From contig PQAS01000053.1 in assembly GCA_003104905.1 (NCBI GenBank), positions 62,001 through 126,000 of the forward strand: DNA of 64,000 nucleotides, read 5' to 3'. The notes below the pieces were generated by a model that did not search any database, was not told the DNA's origin, and saw nothing but the letters and a program-made list of their open reading frames with translations. How positions within the stretch are numbered: the stretch's first letter is position 1; the number at the start of each line of letters is the position of its first letter. This DNA is from Candidatus Methanoperedentaceae archaeon. GTDB lineage: Archaea > Halobacteriota > Methanosarcinia > Methanosarcinales > Methanoperedenaceae. A program made the position numbers and the translations under genes. Of the stretch, positions 9,545 through 19,549 are shown in pieces.

Positions 9545-10432
9545 TTAGCGAGATAGAAACTTGTCCCCTTCTCCACTTACCGTTTTCAGGCGGTGTTCCC
9601 GGATATTATCTCTTAACTCTTTGATTTTATTTTCAAGTTCGGCATTCAGCTTTTTTATTTCCTGCTCAGCCCGCTTTCGTTCACTGATATCCCTGAAAAT
9701 AAAGATCGCACCCTCAACAGCGCCTTTATCATTCCTGAGGGGGGCTCCACTTCCATCTATCGGTATTTCTTTCCCATCCCTGGAAATGATGGTATACGGG
9801 ACAAGACTAAGGCTGGTACCATCCCTGATTATCCTGACCGCATGGTCTTCGATGGATTTATGTGTTTTTTCATCGGAGATATTAAATACATCCATAAGAT
9901 TTTTATTTGCTGCCTCTTCCGGATCCCATCCGGTCAGCCTGCCCGCCAGATAATTAAAGAAAGTTATACGACCGGTCAAATCAGTGGTTATTATCGCGTC
10001 GCCTATGCTCTGGAGTATGGTTGTCAGAAAACGGTCTATCGATCTTAGCCTGGCTTCAATTCCGTGCTTATAGAGGGCTATCTCGATGGCAATATGCAAT
10101 TCCCTTTCTTTGAAGGGTTTTAGCAAATATCCGTAAGGCTCGGTTATTTTGGCCCTGTGTAATGTGCTTTCATTGCCATAAGCTGTGAGAAATATCACAG
10201 GGATATCAAAATTGTTCCTGATGTGATCGGCAGCTTCTATGCCGTCGATCTTTCCTTTTAAGACGATATCCATAAGAACCAGGTCAGTGCGGAAATTTTT
10301 TACCGTTTCGATAGCTTCCTCACCGGATGAAACAGTACCGGAAACTGTATATCCCAGGCTTTTCAAAATGTTTTCAATATGCATTGCGACAATGCCTTCA
10401 TCTTCAACAATCAGTACACTCTCATTTGCCAT
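9545..10432 (-). CDS. Response regulator: REC-PAS
   Basis: 295 residues. The receiver has acidic residues in LIVEDEG, phospho-acceptor D55 in VLMDIVLKG and the lysine in LLKPFKE; this subtype is common in archaeal PAS regulators. PAS spans about 145-255 (ends FRDISERKRAE), followed by a short coiled coil. There is no effector domain, and it lacks the VGRELRMI tail seen in four neighbours. It appears to be the first gene of the nine-gene downstream transcription unit, with GGGAGGAT just before its ATG. Confidence 0.88.
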   Translation of the reverse strand: MANESVLIVEDEGIVAMHIENILKSLGYTVSGTVSSGEEAIETVKNFRTDLVLMDIVLKGKIDGIEAADHIRNNFDIPVIFLTAYGNESTLHRAKITEPYGYLLKPFKERELHIAIEIALYKHGIEARLRSIDRFLTTILQSIGDAIITTDLTGRITFFNYLAGRLTGWDPEEAANKNLMDVFNISDEKTHKSIEDHAVRIIRDGTSLSLVPYTIISRDGKEIPIDGSGAPLRNDKGAVEGAIFIFRDISERKRAEQEIKKLNAELENKIKELRDNIREHRLKTVSGEGDKFLSR

Positions 10433-10538
10433 TTTATCCTCCCATAGTACTATATATATATTTCAACTTAAAAAAACATTTCTATGTTTTGCAGTCATTC
10501 TTCATTTGCAGGATATTATTTTGATATGATTCGTCATG
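10433..10538 (-). promoter_or_regulatory. Probable promoter region of the downstream signalling operon
   Basis: This 106-base gap is the largest break inside the signalling island. On the minus strand it contains a run of alternating T and A (10451-10463) that could act as a TATA box, and a GGGAGGAT ribosome-binding site directly before the ATG at 10432. The TATA-like run is closer to the ATG than expected for a leadered transcript, so the exact start site is uncertain. Confidence 0.35.
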
Positions 10539-13500
10539 TTAACGTCTCAATTTATATTTTATTTCTGAAAATTTAATTATGAAACTGGTCCCCGCGCTTC
10601 TATTAAGTTCTATTGTCCCGCTAAGTTGTTTTGTAAGGGTGATTACAAGCTTCAGGCCAAGACTCGAGGAGTTGCGAAAATCCAGATCTGAAGGAAATCC
10701 TTTACCATTATCACTTACAGTCAACAGGTATTTTTCATCAGCCTCAGGTTGAAGTTTGATATTGATCTCCCCGTTCCTTCCATCCGGGAAGGCATGCTTA
10801 ATAGAATTTGAAACTAATTCATTGATAATCAGTCCACAGGGTATAGCGGTATTGATATCAAAAAAAACATCTCCGACATTTATCTTCAATCCAATTTTAT
10901 CTGAATTGACGCCATAAGAAGCAAAAACATTTGATGTCAACTCTTCAATATACTCAGCAAATCTGATTCTTGCAAGATCTCCGGAGCGATAGAGCTTTTC
11001 ATGTATTAGCGCCATTGTGGATACACGGTTCTGGCCTTCCCTGAACGCCATTATGGCCTGTTTATCTTTCATGTAGGATGATTGGAGCTCCAGCATGCTG
11101 GATACGATCTGAAGGTTGTTTTTTACCCGGTGATGAACTTCTTTTATCAGGAGTTCTTTTTCATTGAGAGATATTGTGAGATTTTCCTGTGCCTTTTTGC
11201 GTTGCGCAATTTCAGCTTTCAACGCCTCATTGGTGAAGGCAAGTTCAGAGGTTCTCCCACGGACCCGGATTTCCAGTTTATTATGTGCTTTTCTCAGTTC
11301 ATTTTCTGCACGTTTTCGCTTGGTAATATCCCTTGCTGCTGCAAATACCCCGGCAACATTCCCGGTGGCATCCTTATACACTGCAGCATTATAAAGGACA
11401 TCAATTGTAGTGCCTGACGTATGCCGGATAGCTAGAGGATAATCTCTGACAAATCCTTTTTCGAATACTTCCTGATATCCTTTTCTTGCATTTTCAGGCT
11501 CTGTGAAATAATCCGAGAAATCCCTTCCAATCAATTCTTCCCGGGAGAAACCTGTTACGGATTCAGTGGCTTTATTTACATCGGTGATCTTACCCTCTAT
11601 GCTTATGGTTACCAGAGGATCAAGGCTTGTTTCAATGAGATTGCGGGCGTATAGTGAAGCAGAACGAAGCTGCTCATCCAGCCTCTTTCGTTCCGTAATA
11701 TCCCTTGCTGCCGCAAATACTCCCTGCACTTCCCCCTCTTCATTCCTGTAAACAGATGCATTGTATAGGACATAAGTGATTTTCCCTGATATGTGTTTTA
11801 TAGCAAGTGGATAATCCCTTACAAATCCTTTTTCGAATACTTCCTGATATCCTTTTCTTGCATTTTCAGGCTCTGTGAAATAATCCGAGAAATCCCTTCC
11901 AATCAATTCTTCCCGGGATAAACCCGTCACATATTCAGTGGCTTTATTCACATCTGTGATCTTACCTTCAGGGCTTATGGTTAACAGGGGATCAAGACTT
12001 GTTTCAATGAGATTGCGGGTGTATAATGAAGCAGAACGAAGCTGCTCATCCAGCCTCTTTCGTTCCGTAATATCCCTTGCTGCCGCAAATACCCCCTGCA
12101 CTTCCCCCTCTTCATTCCTGTAAACAGATGCATTGTATAGGACATAAGTGATTTTCCCTGATATGTGTTTTATAGCAAGTGGATAATCCCTTACAAATCC
12201 TTTTTCGAACACTTCCTGATATCCTTTTCTTGCATTTTCAGGCTCTGTGAAATAATCCGAGAAATCCCTTCCAATCAATTCTTCCCGGGATAAACCCGTC
12301 ACATATTCAGTGGCTTTATTGACATCGGTGATCTTACCCTCTATGCTTATGGTTACCAGAGGATCAAGACTTGTTTCAATGAGATTGCGGGTGTATAGTG
12401 AGGCAGAATGCAGCTGCTCATCCAGCCTCTTTCGTTCCGTAATATCCCTTGCTGCCGCAAATACTCCCTGCACTTCCCCCTGTTCATTCCTGTAAACAGT
12501 AGCATTGTAGAGGACGTATGTGATTTTCCCTGATGTGTGTTTTATGGCAAGTGGATAATCCCTTACAAATCCTTTTTCGAATACTTCCTGGTATCCCTTT
12601 CTTGCTTTTTCAGGCTCTGTGAAATAATTCGAGAAATCGTTTCCTATCAATTCATCCCGGGATAAACCCGTCACTGATTCGGTGGCTTTATTGACATCGG
12701 TGATCTTACCTTCGGGGCTTATGGTTACCAGAGGATCAAGACTTGTTTCAATGAGATTGCGGGCATACAATGATGCTGCCCTTAACCGCGATTCCATTTT
12801 TCTTTGTTCAGTGATATCACGAGCGATCGTCGAGGCGCCAATGATCCTGTTGTCTGCGTCTCTTATGGGGGAAATGGTCAGGAAAACATATATCTGATTT
12901 CCATCTTTTCTTAAGCGCACGGCCTCATAATGATCTATTATTTCTCCATTCTTAATTCTTTCAAGAATTCTTGGCATTTCATCAAAATGGCCTGACGGAA
13001 TGAGGATGGAGATGGGTTTGCCGATAGCCTCTTTTTCGGAATAGCCATACAATTTCTCAGCGCCCGGATTCCAGCTTAAGATAATCCCCTCTAATGTCTT
13101 GCCGATTATTGCATCAACTGAAGATTCCACAATTGAAACAAGCATGTATTGTGCTTCTTCGGTTCTCTTTCTTTCCAGGATATTTCTTAGCAGCCGCTGC
13201 GCTTCCAGGAAAACCTGCTGGTCTTTCGGTTTCAGGAATTCATCAGGCGGGATGTAATAAAAGTTCTTGCAGACTGTAAAACCATAAATTACAAGCGGAT
13301 GTGTGCGAATTATATCAATGATGATCTCAGGTTTAAATTTGTTGCGGTTATACTGGCACACGGCAAGGATATCATTTTTGGGAATGAAATAATTCAATTT
13401 TGCCTCGTATTCGATCAGAAGATCCACCCCCGATTCATTTCCCAGTGCCCATGTCATTTCCCCTGTAACACGAAGAGCAGAAAAACCTGCTTTTTTTGCC

Positions 13501-13841
13501 GAATCAACAGCATCTTTTAGAAATCGGATCATCGAATCCGGGTCGAAGTATCCATCTCTCAGGTAAACTTCCCTTTTTGTTAACACTTTTAATGCGCCGG
13601 ATTTGATGGCTGAATCCACATCGATACCATCTTTACGCATAGCCTCCAGAACAACTTGCCGGGTATTCTCATCAATAATATAAACACACTGTTCCCCACG
13701 CTCCAATCCCATCCTGATAAATGGAATAACTGCCGCTAATTGTTCATCCCTGTTTTCATATATCAGGCAAAGATGATCATGCACATCAAGTTCGGATAGC
13801 GCTTTCATAAGATCGGATCTGGGGGTTTCCGGATTATTCAT
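10539..13841 (-). CDS. MEDS and five PAS domains with HisKA_2-type histidine kinase
   Basis: 1100 residues. The N-terminal MEDS domain (about 1-205; HDHLCLIYENRDEQ, CKNFYYIPPDEF) is followed by one ordinary PAS (about 228-350), then four nearly identical PAS copies of 124 residues each (about 355-850), a coiled coil, and a HisKA_2 kinase core: the phosphorylation motif EVHHRVKNNLQ, the N-box region IINELVSNSIKHAF and DNGKGFP. It is a cytosolic kinase with no membrane segment. It meets the downstream end of the MASE1-PAS5 gene at a single shared base. It is the only kinase of the HisKA_2 family in the island. Confidence 0.92.
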   Translation of the reverse strand: MNNPETPRSDLMKALSELDVHDHLCLIYENRDEQLAAVIPFIRMGLERGEQCVYIIDENTRQVVLEAMRKDGIDVDSAIKSGALKVLTKREVYLRDGYFDPDSMIRFLKDAVDSAKKAGFSALRVTGEMTWALGNESGVDLLIEYEAKLNYFIPKNDILAVCQYNRNKFKPEIIIDIIRTHPLVIYGFTVCKNFYYIPPDEFLKPKDQQVFLEAQRLLRNILERKRTEEAQYMLVSIVESSVDAIIGKTLEGIILSWNPGAEKLYGYSEKEAIGKPISILIPSGHFDEMPRILERIKNGEIIDHYEAVRLRKDGNQIYVFLTISPIRDADNRIIGASTIARDITEQRKMESRLRAASLYARNLIETSLDPLVTISPEGKITDVNKATESVTGLSRDELIGNDFSNYFTEPEKARKGYQEVFEKGFVRDYPLAIKHTSGKITYVLYNATVYRNEQGEVQGVFAAARDITERKRLDEQLHSASLYTRNLIETSLDPLVTISIEGKITDVNKATEYVTGLSREELIGRDFSDYFTEPENARKGYQEVFEKGFVRDYPLAIKHISGKITYVLYNASVYRNEEGEVQGVFAAARDITERKRLDEQLRSASLYTRNLIETSLDPLLTISPEGKITDVNKATEYVTGLSREELIGRDFSDYFTEPENARKGYQEVFEKGFVRDYPLAIKHISGKITYVLYNASVYRNEEGEVQGVFAAARDITERKRLDEQLRSASLYARNLIETSLDPLVTISIEGKITDVNKATESVTGFSREELIGRDFSDYFTEPENARKGYQEVFEKGFVRDYPLAIRHTSGTTIDVLYNAAVYKDATGNVAGVFAAARDITKRKRAENELRKAHNKLEIRVRGRTSELAFTNEALKAEIAQRKKAQENLTISLNEKELLIKEVHHRVKNNLQIVSSMLELQSSYMKDKQAIMAFREGQNRVSTMALIHEKLYRSGDLARIRFAEYIEELTSNVFASYGVNSDKIGLKINVGDVFFDINTAIPCGLIINELVSNSIKHAFPDGRNGEINIKLQPEADEKYLLTVSDNGKGFPSDLDFRNSSSLGLKLVITLTKQLSGTIELNRSAGTSFIIKFSEIKYKLRR
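11301..12788 (-). repeat. Four tandem 372-bp repeats encoding identical-type PAS domains
   Basis: Inside the MEDS-PAS5 kinase gene the same 372-base unit occurs four times head to tail with no change in length, so the frame is preserved. Every copy encodes RNLIETSLDPL, ITDVNKATE, YFTEPE and ARKGYQEVFEKGFVRDY. The two middle copies are nearly identical at DNA level; the outermost copies have more substitutions (for example the fourth has TTIDVLYNAAVYKDA instead of KITYVLYNASVYRNE). The unit boundary is arbitrary within one period. This is recent in-frame tandem duplication, possibly still adjustable in copy number. Confidence 0.92.
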
Positions 13842-16800
13842 TAGATATGATTCCCTTCCTTTGAATTTAGGCGAGGTTCTTTGATATCTTCATTTTTCTT
13901 TTCAAGCTCTGCAATTTTCTTCTCAAGCCCGGCTATCTGTTCCTTGAGTTGTATCATGCGAAGTTCCCTCCCCACAAAAAATCGGTTGAATTGTTCAAGT
14001 TCTTCATTCTTCTGGTTCAGTTGTGCAGTGCGCTCTTTAACCAGCTCTTCCAGATGTTCACGGTGTTTTCGCAGCTCTTCTTCATTTTTCTTGTGCTCTG
14101 TAATGTCCTGGGATGTTCCGAATAGTTCACTTATCTCGCCTTTTTCATTATAACCGGGGAGTCCCTGGGTATTGATATAATGTATAGATTTATCGGGGAA
14201 GATGAGGCGAATTACGATATTGTATGGTTTGCCTTTTTTGCACTCCTGCACCGAAGTGTCAAACAGTTTCCAGTCATCGGGGTGCAAGATTTTTCTGTGT
14301 TCATCATAGTGCAGCACGCCACTACCGGGATTCACACCAAAAATCACGAACATTTGTTCTGACCATGTGAAGATATCAGTCCTCATATTATAGCTCCAGT
14401 ATCCAACTTTTGCCATGCTCTGTGCTGCCTCTAGAGTCTGGTTCAGTAAATGCAGTTCAGCTTCGGCCTTCTTGCGCTGTGTGATATCGTTATAGGTGAT
14501 CACCACACCATACCCTTCCAGCGGCAGAGGGGCGGCGTTGACATTTATCCATGTGATTTCACCATGTGCTTTGACGATGCCCATCTCCATATTTTCTACC
14601 ATGCGATTTTCCCGCAGCGCCCGGACACTGGCATAATCCTGCGCCTGTAAGGGCGTTCTATCAGGCTTTACGATCGTCCACTCTTTTCCATCAATCTTGC
14701 GCTGGTGTTGTTCTTCAAGCGATAAGCTAAGCAGTCTTTCAGCCATCGGATTGCTTTCCAGGATCTTACCCGTCCTGTCCGCCACGGTGATCCCCAGCGG
14801 GAAAGCGGAAAACAATGTTTTGTATTTGATATGGGCGATTTGCAATTCCTCTTGTATCCGCTTACGCTCGGTGATATCAGTATGAACATTAACTACAACT
14901 TTGCCATATTGAGGATGGTCGAATATGGAAACGTTAGCATAAGACCAGAAAGGAGTTCCATCTTTCCTGATATTCTTAACCTCGCCGTGCCATTCTCCGG
15001 ATTTTCTGAGGATGTCCATAATCTCCATTTCTGTTTCAAGCGGTGTCTTATCGGTTGGTGCATTTAAATTGCTTATTTCCTTTCCTATCATTTCACCCGG
15101 TTCGTAGCCAAAGATTTTTTCAAACATGGAATTTGTGTGTTTGATTTTCCCATCTTCCATTCCTAATAGAGAGATCCCCTCAGAAACATTCTTAAAAATT
15201 AAGCTGTTCAAACGCGCTTCTTCTTCTGATCGCCTGCGCTCTGTGATATCCCTGACAACAGCCCACATACCCTCATTTTCACCAGTTTCATTTCTTATCA
15301 AAAAAGTCCTGATTTCAACCGGAAATATAGTTCCATTTTTTTTTCGGTATTCTTTCTCATAAATATCAGAATAACCTCTTATCAGAATTTGTTCCCGGAT
15401 TATTTTCTGTTCAAATTCATGCCATTTTTCAGGTGTTATGTCCTCATACGTCATATTCTTGAGTTCCAAAGAAGTATATCCAAGCATATTTCGAAATGAT
15501 TCATTATATTCCTGGACAATGCCGTCCATACTCACATATGCATATCCGTCCATCATGCTTTCATACAGTTTGCGGTACTTTTTTTCACTTGCCTGCAGCG
15601 CCTCTTCCGCTTTCTTACGCTCTGTGATATCCATCTGGATCCCATCCCACAGTATCCTGCCGTCTTCCAGCCTGCGTGGCGATGCAGACAACTGCATCCA
15701 TCGAAGCTGGCCATCAGGTCTGTGCAGGCGTGCAACTACATTGAATGTCCTCATTTCTCTCAGGGAAATCTCCTCCGCTGCAGCGATCATCTTTCGGTCT
15801 TCCTCCAGATACAGGTTGTATATCTTCGATGGGTCACGCAGCCCTTCTTTTGCGGATATGCCATCGAGTTTCTCGATACCTGCGCTCAAATATAGAAAGC
15901 GCATGCTGCCATCTTTTTCATGCACGACCTGATACACCATCCCATCCGGGAGATTGTCCCCCAGGGCGCGTATACGTGACTGTTCCTCCCGAGATAATCG
16001 TTCGGCAGATCTTGATTCAGAATAACTGGCAGCAAGAATGTATCCAGTGATAGCGATACACGAAAGGAATAGTTGCAGCAAAAGCAGGCGATAATTCATT
16101 GTTTGGCCGCCAAGTGGAGATGGACTGGTGCTAATCGCTTCGCTAGTTATGGCTATCACTGAAAGAATAGCAATTGAAAGTGTGACACCTCGCTGGCCAA
16201 GACGTATTGCAGCATAAGCAAGCAAAGCTATAAGAAGATATGGCCTTGCAGTGAAAGGATCAATATCAGACGCCTGCACATGGAATGATAGGTGCGATAT
16301 CTTATACCATATCGCCATGAATATTCCAGCCTCCAATCCAATTTTCCAGTTATCTCGAATTGATATGTCCCGGAATGAGGCCCATACAACAATGAGCGGG
16401 GCAAGGATCAATATGCCAAGACCATCTGCTATCCACCAGAACGTCCAGAAACTCCAGAACGGGGAAATACTTGCAATCCAGGCAGTGCCGCCGCCTATGA
16501 CTGCAGTAACCGCATTTACAACAATCGCCCCGAAAATCAATGCGGATATTTCTTTCACGGTATTAAACCTGATATCTTCGCCGCACCATCGAACGATCAC
16601 CCATGCACACGCATAGGATTCAATAACATTTGCGATCATGAACCCGATGCTGTTGAAAAGCGGCCTGTCTATCATCAGATTTGAAATGTTCCCAACAATG
16701 AAAAACGATGCAAGGATCACAAACCAAAGGCGGCGCGGACTAAGTAATAGCGCTGCCAGTCCGATTCCGCTGGCAGGCCAGATAGCCAGGAGGATATTTT

Positions 16801-16915
16801 GAGCATCGGGGAATAGATATGCTATCTGGAAAGCTATAAAATATACAGCTACGAAGAAGGCCACCTTTATGATATCCCAAAAAGGGATAGGGGAAAAGTT
16901 CCATTTCTTCATCAT
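13841..16915 (-). CDS. MASE1 membrane sensor with five PAS domains, no kinase
   Basis: About 1024 residues. A MASE1 membrane domain (about 10-300; LAIWPASGIGLAALLL, WWIADGLGILILAPL) is followed by five divergent PAS domains, each closed by a DITERK- or DITQRK-like segment, and a coiled coil with VGRELRMIQLK. No HisKA or ATPase motifs are present despite the length, so signal output must come from partners. The ATG at 16915 (ATGATG, with GGGGGA upstream) is chosen over a start at 16948 that would overlap the previous gene. It lies one base after the stop of the REC-PAS4 gene. Confidence 0.9.
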   Translation of the reverse strand: MMKKWNFSPIPFWDIIKVAFFVAVYFIAFQIAYLFPDAQNILLAIWPASGIGLAALLLSPRRLWFVILASFFIVGNISNLMIDRPLFNSIGFMIANVIESYACAWVIVRWCGEDIRFNTVKEISALIFGAIVVNAVTAVIGGGTAWIASISPFWSFWTFWWIADGLGILILAPLIVVWASFRDISIRDNWKIGLEAGIFMAIWYKISHLSFHVQASDIDPFTARPYLLIALLAYAAIRLGQRGVTLSIAILSVIAITSEAISTSPSPLGGQTMNYRLLLLQLFLSCIAITGYILAASYSESRSAERLSREEQSRIRALGDNLPDGMVYQVVHEKDGSMRFLYLSAGIEKLDGISAKEGLRDPSKIYNLYLEEDRKMIAAAEEISLREMRTFNVVARLHRPDGQLRWMQLSASPRRLEDGRILWDGIQMDITERKKAEEALQASEKKYRKLYESMMDGYAYVSMDGIVQEYNESFRNMLGYTSLELKNMTYEDITPEKWHEFEQKIIREQILIRGYSDIYEKEYRKKNGTIFPVEIRTFLIRNETGENEGMWAVVRDITERRRSEEEARLNSLIFKNVSEGISLLGMEDGKIKHTNSMFEKIFGYEPGEMIGKEISNLNAPTDKTPLETEMEIMDILRKSGEWHGEVKNIRKDGTPFWSYANVSIFDHPQYGKVVVNVHTDITERKRIQEELQIAHIKYKTLFSAFPLGITVADRTGKILESNPMAERLLSLSLEEQHQRKIDGKEWTIVKPDRTPLQAQDYASVRALRENRMVENMEMGIVKAHGEITWINVNAAPLPLEGYGVVITYNDITQRKKAEAELHLLNQTLEAAQSMAKVGYWSYNMRTDIFTWSEQMFVIFGVNPGSGVLHYDEHRKILHPDDWKLFDTSVQECKKGKPYNIVIRLIFPDKSIHYINTQGLPGYNEKGEISELFGTSQDITEHKKNEEELRKHREHLEELVKERTAQLNQKNEELEQFNRFFVGRELRMIQLKEQIAGLEKKIAELEKKNEDIKEPRLNSKEGNHI

Positions 16916-16916
16916 T

Positions 16917-19178
16917 TCAATTTCCCCCTGTTTTTTCAAGGGACGCAATTTTTATCTCAAGTTCCGAATTTATCCTTTTAAGTTCTATCATACGAAGTTC
17001 CCTGCCCACATAGACGTGGTTCAGGTGTTCAAGCTCAGCATTCTTCGTTTCAAGTTCAGCCGTCCGGTCTTTGACGCGCTTCTCAAGCTCTTCGTTCAGT
17101 TTGCTGAGTTTCTCCTGTGTGTTTTTCATTTCAGTGATATCCATGATATTGCCAAAGATTCGCACCGGCCTGCCATCTTTCTTATCAACCTGCCCCATGG
17201 TGCGCACCCATAGATTCTTACCCCTGGCGTTAACAAATCTCACCTGAAGATCGTAGGGTATGCTTTCATTGACAGCGCTATTGAAAGCGCGTCCTATTGC
17301 CTCTCTGTCCTCAAGCATATAGAATTGAATATCCCGCTTCATATCGTTGGGATCATATTCTTCAGGGGAAACTCCGTAGATACAATAGACCTCATCTGAC
17401 CATGATATTTTCTTATTTTCAATGTCATACTCCCAGCCTCCCACCTTTGCTAGATGCTGTGTTCTTTTGAGCATTGATTCACTTTTTTTGAGTTCCTCTT
17501 GCGCAAGTTCGCGTTCGGTGACATTCAGCAGTGTATATATCAATCTAGTCACCGTTTTTTCGGCATCAAAGACCGGCACAAGGGTCCAATCCCAGTAGGT
17601 GACTCCCCATTCCGGATGATCCGGATATTCAAATGGTTTTGCATAAGCCCTGTATGGCTGGCCTGTTTCAACGACCCTGTGAAAGATGGCTTCGTTTTCC
17701 GCATGCGGATATAATTTGAAATGATTCTTGCCGATGAAAAAGTCGGGATGTTTCAGGTCAGCCCTTGCGTATGCCAGGTTGACCCTGATGTAATTAAAAT
17801 CCCTGTCCAGGTACGCAAAAAGTGTATACGTGTTGTCATAGATGGTCTGTAATTCCAATCCCATCAACCGAATGGACTCCTGGGCACGTTTGCGCTCGGT
17901 AATATCCTCTGTTGTGGAAAGAATATATTCCGATTTATCGATAGTGATAAGTTCTGCAGAACACTGAACCGTGCGAGGCTCTCCCGATTTATGCCGCAAA
18001 TGCAGTTCAATATTTCGCATTTGCTTTTTGATCTTCAATGTTTCAATAGGACGCTCATCCGGTTTCGGAAAAAGATTAAGCTCGATTGCAGTTTTCCCGA
18101 GAGCCTCCGCTACAGAATATCCGGTAATTTCCTCAAAGGCGTGGTTTGCCTCTACAAGTACACCATCCTCAACCCGTGCGAGTGTAAGTGCAATCGGACT
18201 GCAACGGAATGCCTTCAAAAATTTCTCTTCCGAGATTTGCAGCGCTTGTCCCACTTTTTTTAGCTCGGTGATATCGTTAAAGGTTACAATGACCTGTGTA
18301 ATTTCATCTTTTTTGCCAAAAACCGGATCAGCATTAATCAGAACCCACACATCATCTTTTTTATCAGGATGGTGCATTCTAATAATAAAATTCCTTAGCT
18401 TCTGACGTGTTGCAAGAACCTGGTTTGCCGGGTATTTCTCAGGTGGTATTTCAATTCCATCTTCATAGAATAGATGCAGGGCAGGATCAATTGCCTCTTT
18501 CCTGAGCGTCTGGTTTTCCGTAATCCCAAGCAGTTCCTGTGCCATAGAATTTGAGGTTAATATTTGAGTATCAGATCCCTGCACAACAACTGCCACCTGA
18601 ATTTTCTGAATTAATGTTCGATATTTTTCTTCGCTCTCCCCCAATATCTCCTCGGCTAGCTTTCGTCTGATGATCTCTAAAAGTGCAGTATCATATGCTT
18701 TTTGGATTTCTGCCATCTTCTTTTCAAGCTTCTGGAAGAGTATCCTGTTGTACTGTCTGAAAAACTCCATTTCCTCTCCCAGCGGTGGTTGGGCATTTTC
18801 ACCAGGAACACGTTCTTCCATGATCTTGCGCAACTTGGCCACGAGGGCTTCAGGGTCTTGTGGTTTTATAATGTACTCCCGGGCTCCCAGGTTTCGCGCA
18901 AGCTCCTCATCCATTTGACTGGTATATGTAGCAGTGTAAAAAATGACCGGGATGGTTTTGAGCCTTTTATCGGCTTTCAATTCCCGACATAAGGTAAAGC
19001 CGTCCATGACTGGCATCATAATATCGGAAATAAACACATCCGGTGGATCTTTTCGTGCAAATTCAAGAGCTTGAGCCCCATTTTCCGCTCCCGTCACTTC
19101 ATAGCCGTATCCTTTCAGGAGGACTTCCAGCATGTACCTGTCGTTCTCCTTATCATCTACGATCATTATCCTTGTCAT
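16917..19178 (-). CDS. Response regulator: REC with four PAS domains, no kinase
   Basis: 753 residues. A receiver (MIVDDKENDRY; D52 in ISDIMMPVMDG; lysine in IIKPQDPE) is followed by a helical linker, four PAS domains (about 195-315, 320-435, 440-560 and 570-690) and the coiled-coil tail VGRELRMIELK. The third PAS contains TYWDWTLVPVFD, a feature of PAS4-type domains. No output enzyme is present. It overlaps the upstream single-receiver gene by four bases (ATGA), so the two are translationally coupled. Confidence 0.9.
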   Translation of the reverse strand: MTRIMIVDDKENDRYMLEVLLKGYGYEVTGAENGAQALEFARKDPPDVFISDIMMPVMDGFTLCRELKADKRLKTIPVIFYTATYTSQMDEELARNLGAREYIIKPQDPEALVAKLRKIMEERVPGENAQPPLGEEMEFFRQYNRILFQKLEKKMAEIQKAYDTALLEIIRRKLAEEILGESEEKYRTLIQKIQVAVVVQGSDTQILTSNSMAQELLGITENQTLRKEAIDPALHLFYEDGIEIPPEKYPANQVLATRQKLRNFIIRMHHPDKKDDVWVLINADPVFGKKDEITQVIVTFNDITELKKVGQALQISEEKFLKAFRCSPIALTLARVEDGVLVEANHAFEEITGYSVAEALGKTAIELNLFPKPDERPIETLKIKKQMRNIELHLRHKSGEPRTVQCSAELITIDKSEYILSTTEDITERKRAQESIRLMGLELQTIYDNTYTLFAYLDRDFNYIRVNLAYARADLKHPDFFIGKNHFKLYPHAENEAIFHRVVETGQPYRAYAKPFEYPDHPEWGVTYWDWTLVPVFDAEKTVTRLIYTLLNVTERELAQEELKKSESMLKRTQHLAKVGGWEYDIENKKISWSDEVYCIYGVSPEEYDPNDMKRDIQFYMLEDREAIGRAFNSAVNESIPYDLQVRFVNARGKNLWVRTMGQVDKKDGRPVRIFGNIMDITEMKNTQEKLSKLNEELEKRVKDRTAELETKNAELEHLNHVYVGRELRMIELKRINSELEIKIASLEKTGGN

Positions 19179-19549
19179 TTATTCTCACCCAGGTACTGCT
19201 TGATCTGTTCCATGAAAGTTTCAGGATTAATTGGTTTCTCAATATAACCGTTACAACCTGCATCCAGGGCTTTATCACGATCATCCGGCATAACAAACGA
19301 GGTTATAGCAACTATAGGTATCTTGTCCAGATCAGTATTACTTCTCACTTTTCTGGTTACAGTATAACCGTCCATGATGGGAAGCTGGATATCAAGAAGG
19401 ATCAGGTCAGGTTTTATTCGACAAGCCATTTCCAGCCCCTCCTGGCCATTTCGCGCTGCCTGGACCTCACAGCCATGCTTCTCAACTATAAAGGTCAGGA
19501 GATACAGATTCTGTTCGTTGTCTTCAATTATGAGTATTCTAGGTTTCAT
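19175..19549 (-). CDS. Stand-alone receiver (CheY/DivK-like)
   Basis: 124 residues, a single receiver: LIIEDNEQN, D53 in LLDIQLPIMDG, lysine in IEKPINPETF. It is placed by four-base overlaps between the MASE3 kinase upstream and the REC-PAS4 protein downstream. The arrangement suggests a local relay in which the kinase feeds this receiver and/or the REC-PAS protein. It probably acts by phosphorylation-dependent protein contact, since there is no output domain. Confidence 0.92.
   Translation of the reverse strand: MKPRILIIEDNEQNLYLLTFIVEKHGCEVQAARNGQEGLEMACRIKPDLILLDIQLPIMDGYTVTRKVRSNTDLDKIPIVAITSFVMPDDRDKALDAGCNGYIEKPINPETFMEQIKQYLGENK

Noticed and set aside
11301-12788. CRISPR array or mobile repeat
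   Set aside because: The 372-base repeats are coding PAS domains in frame, with no spacers.
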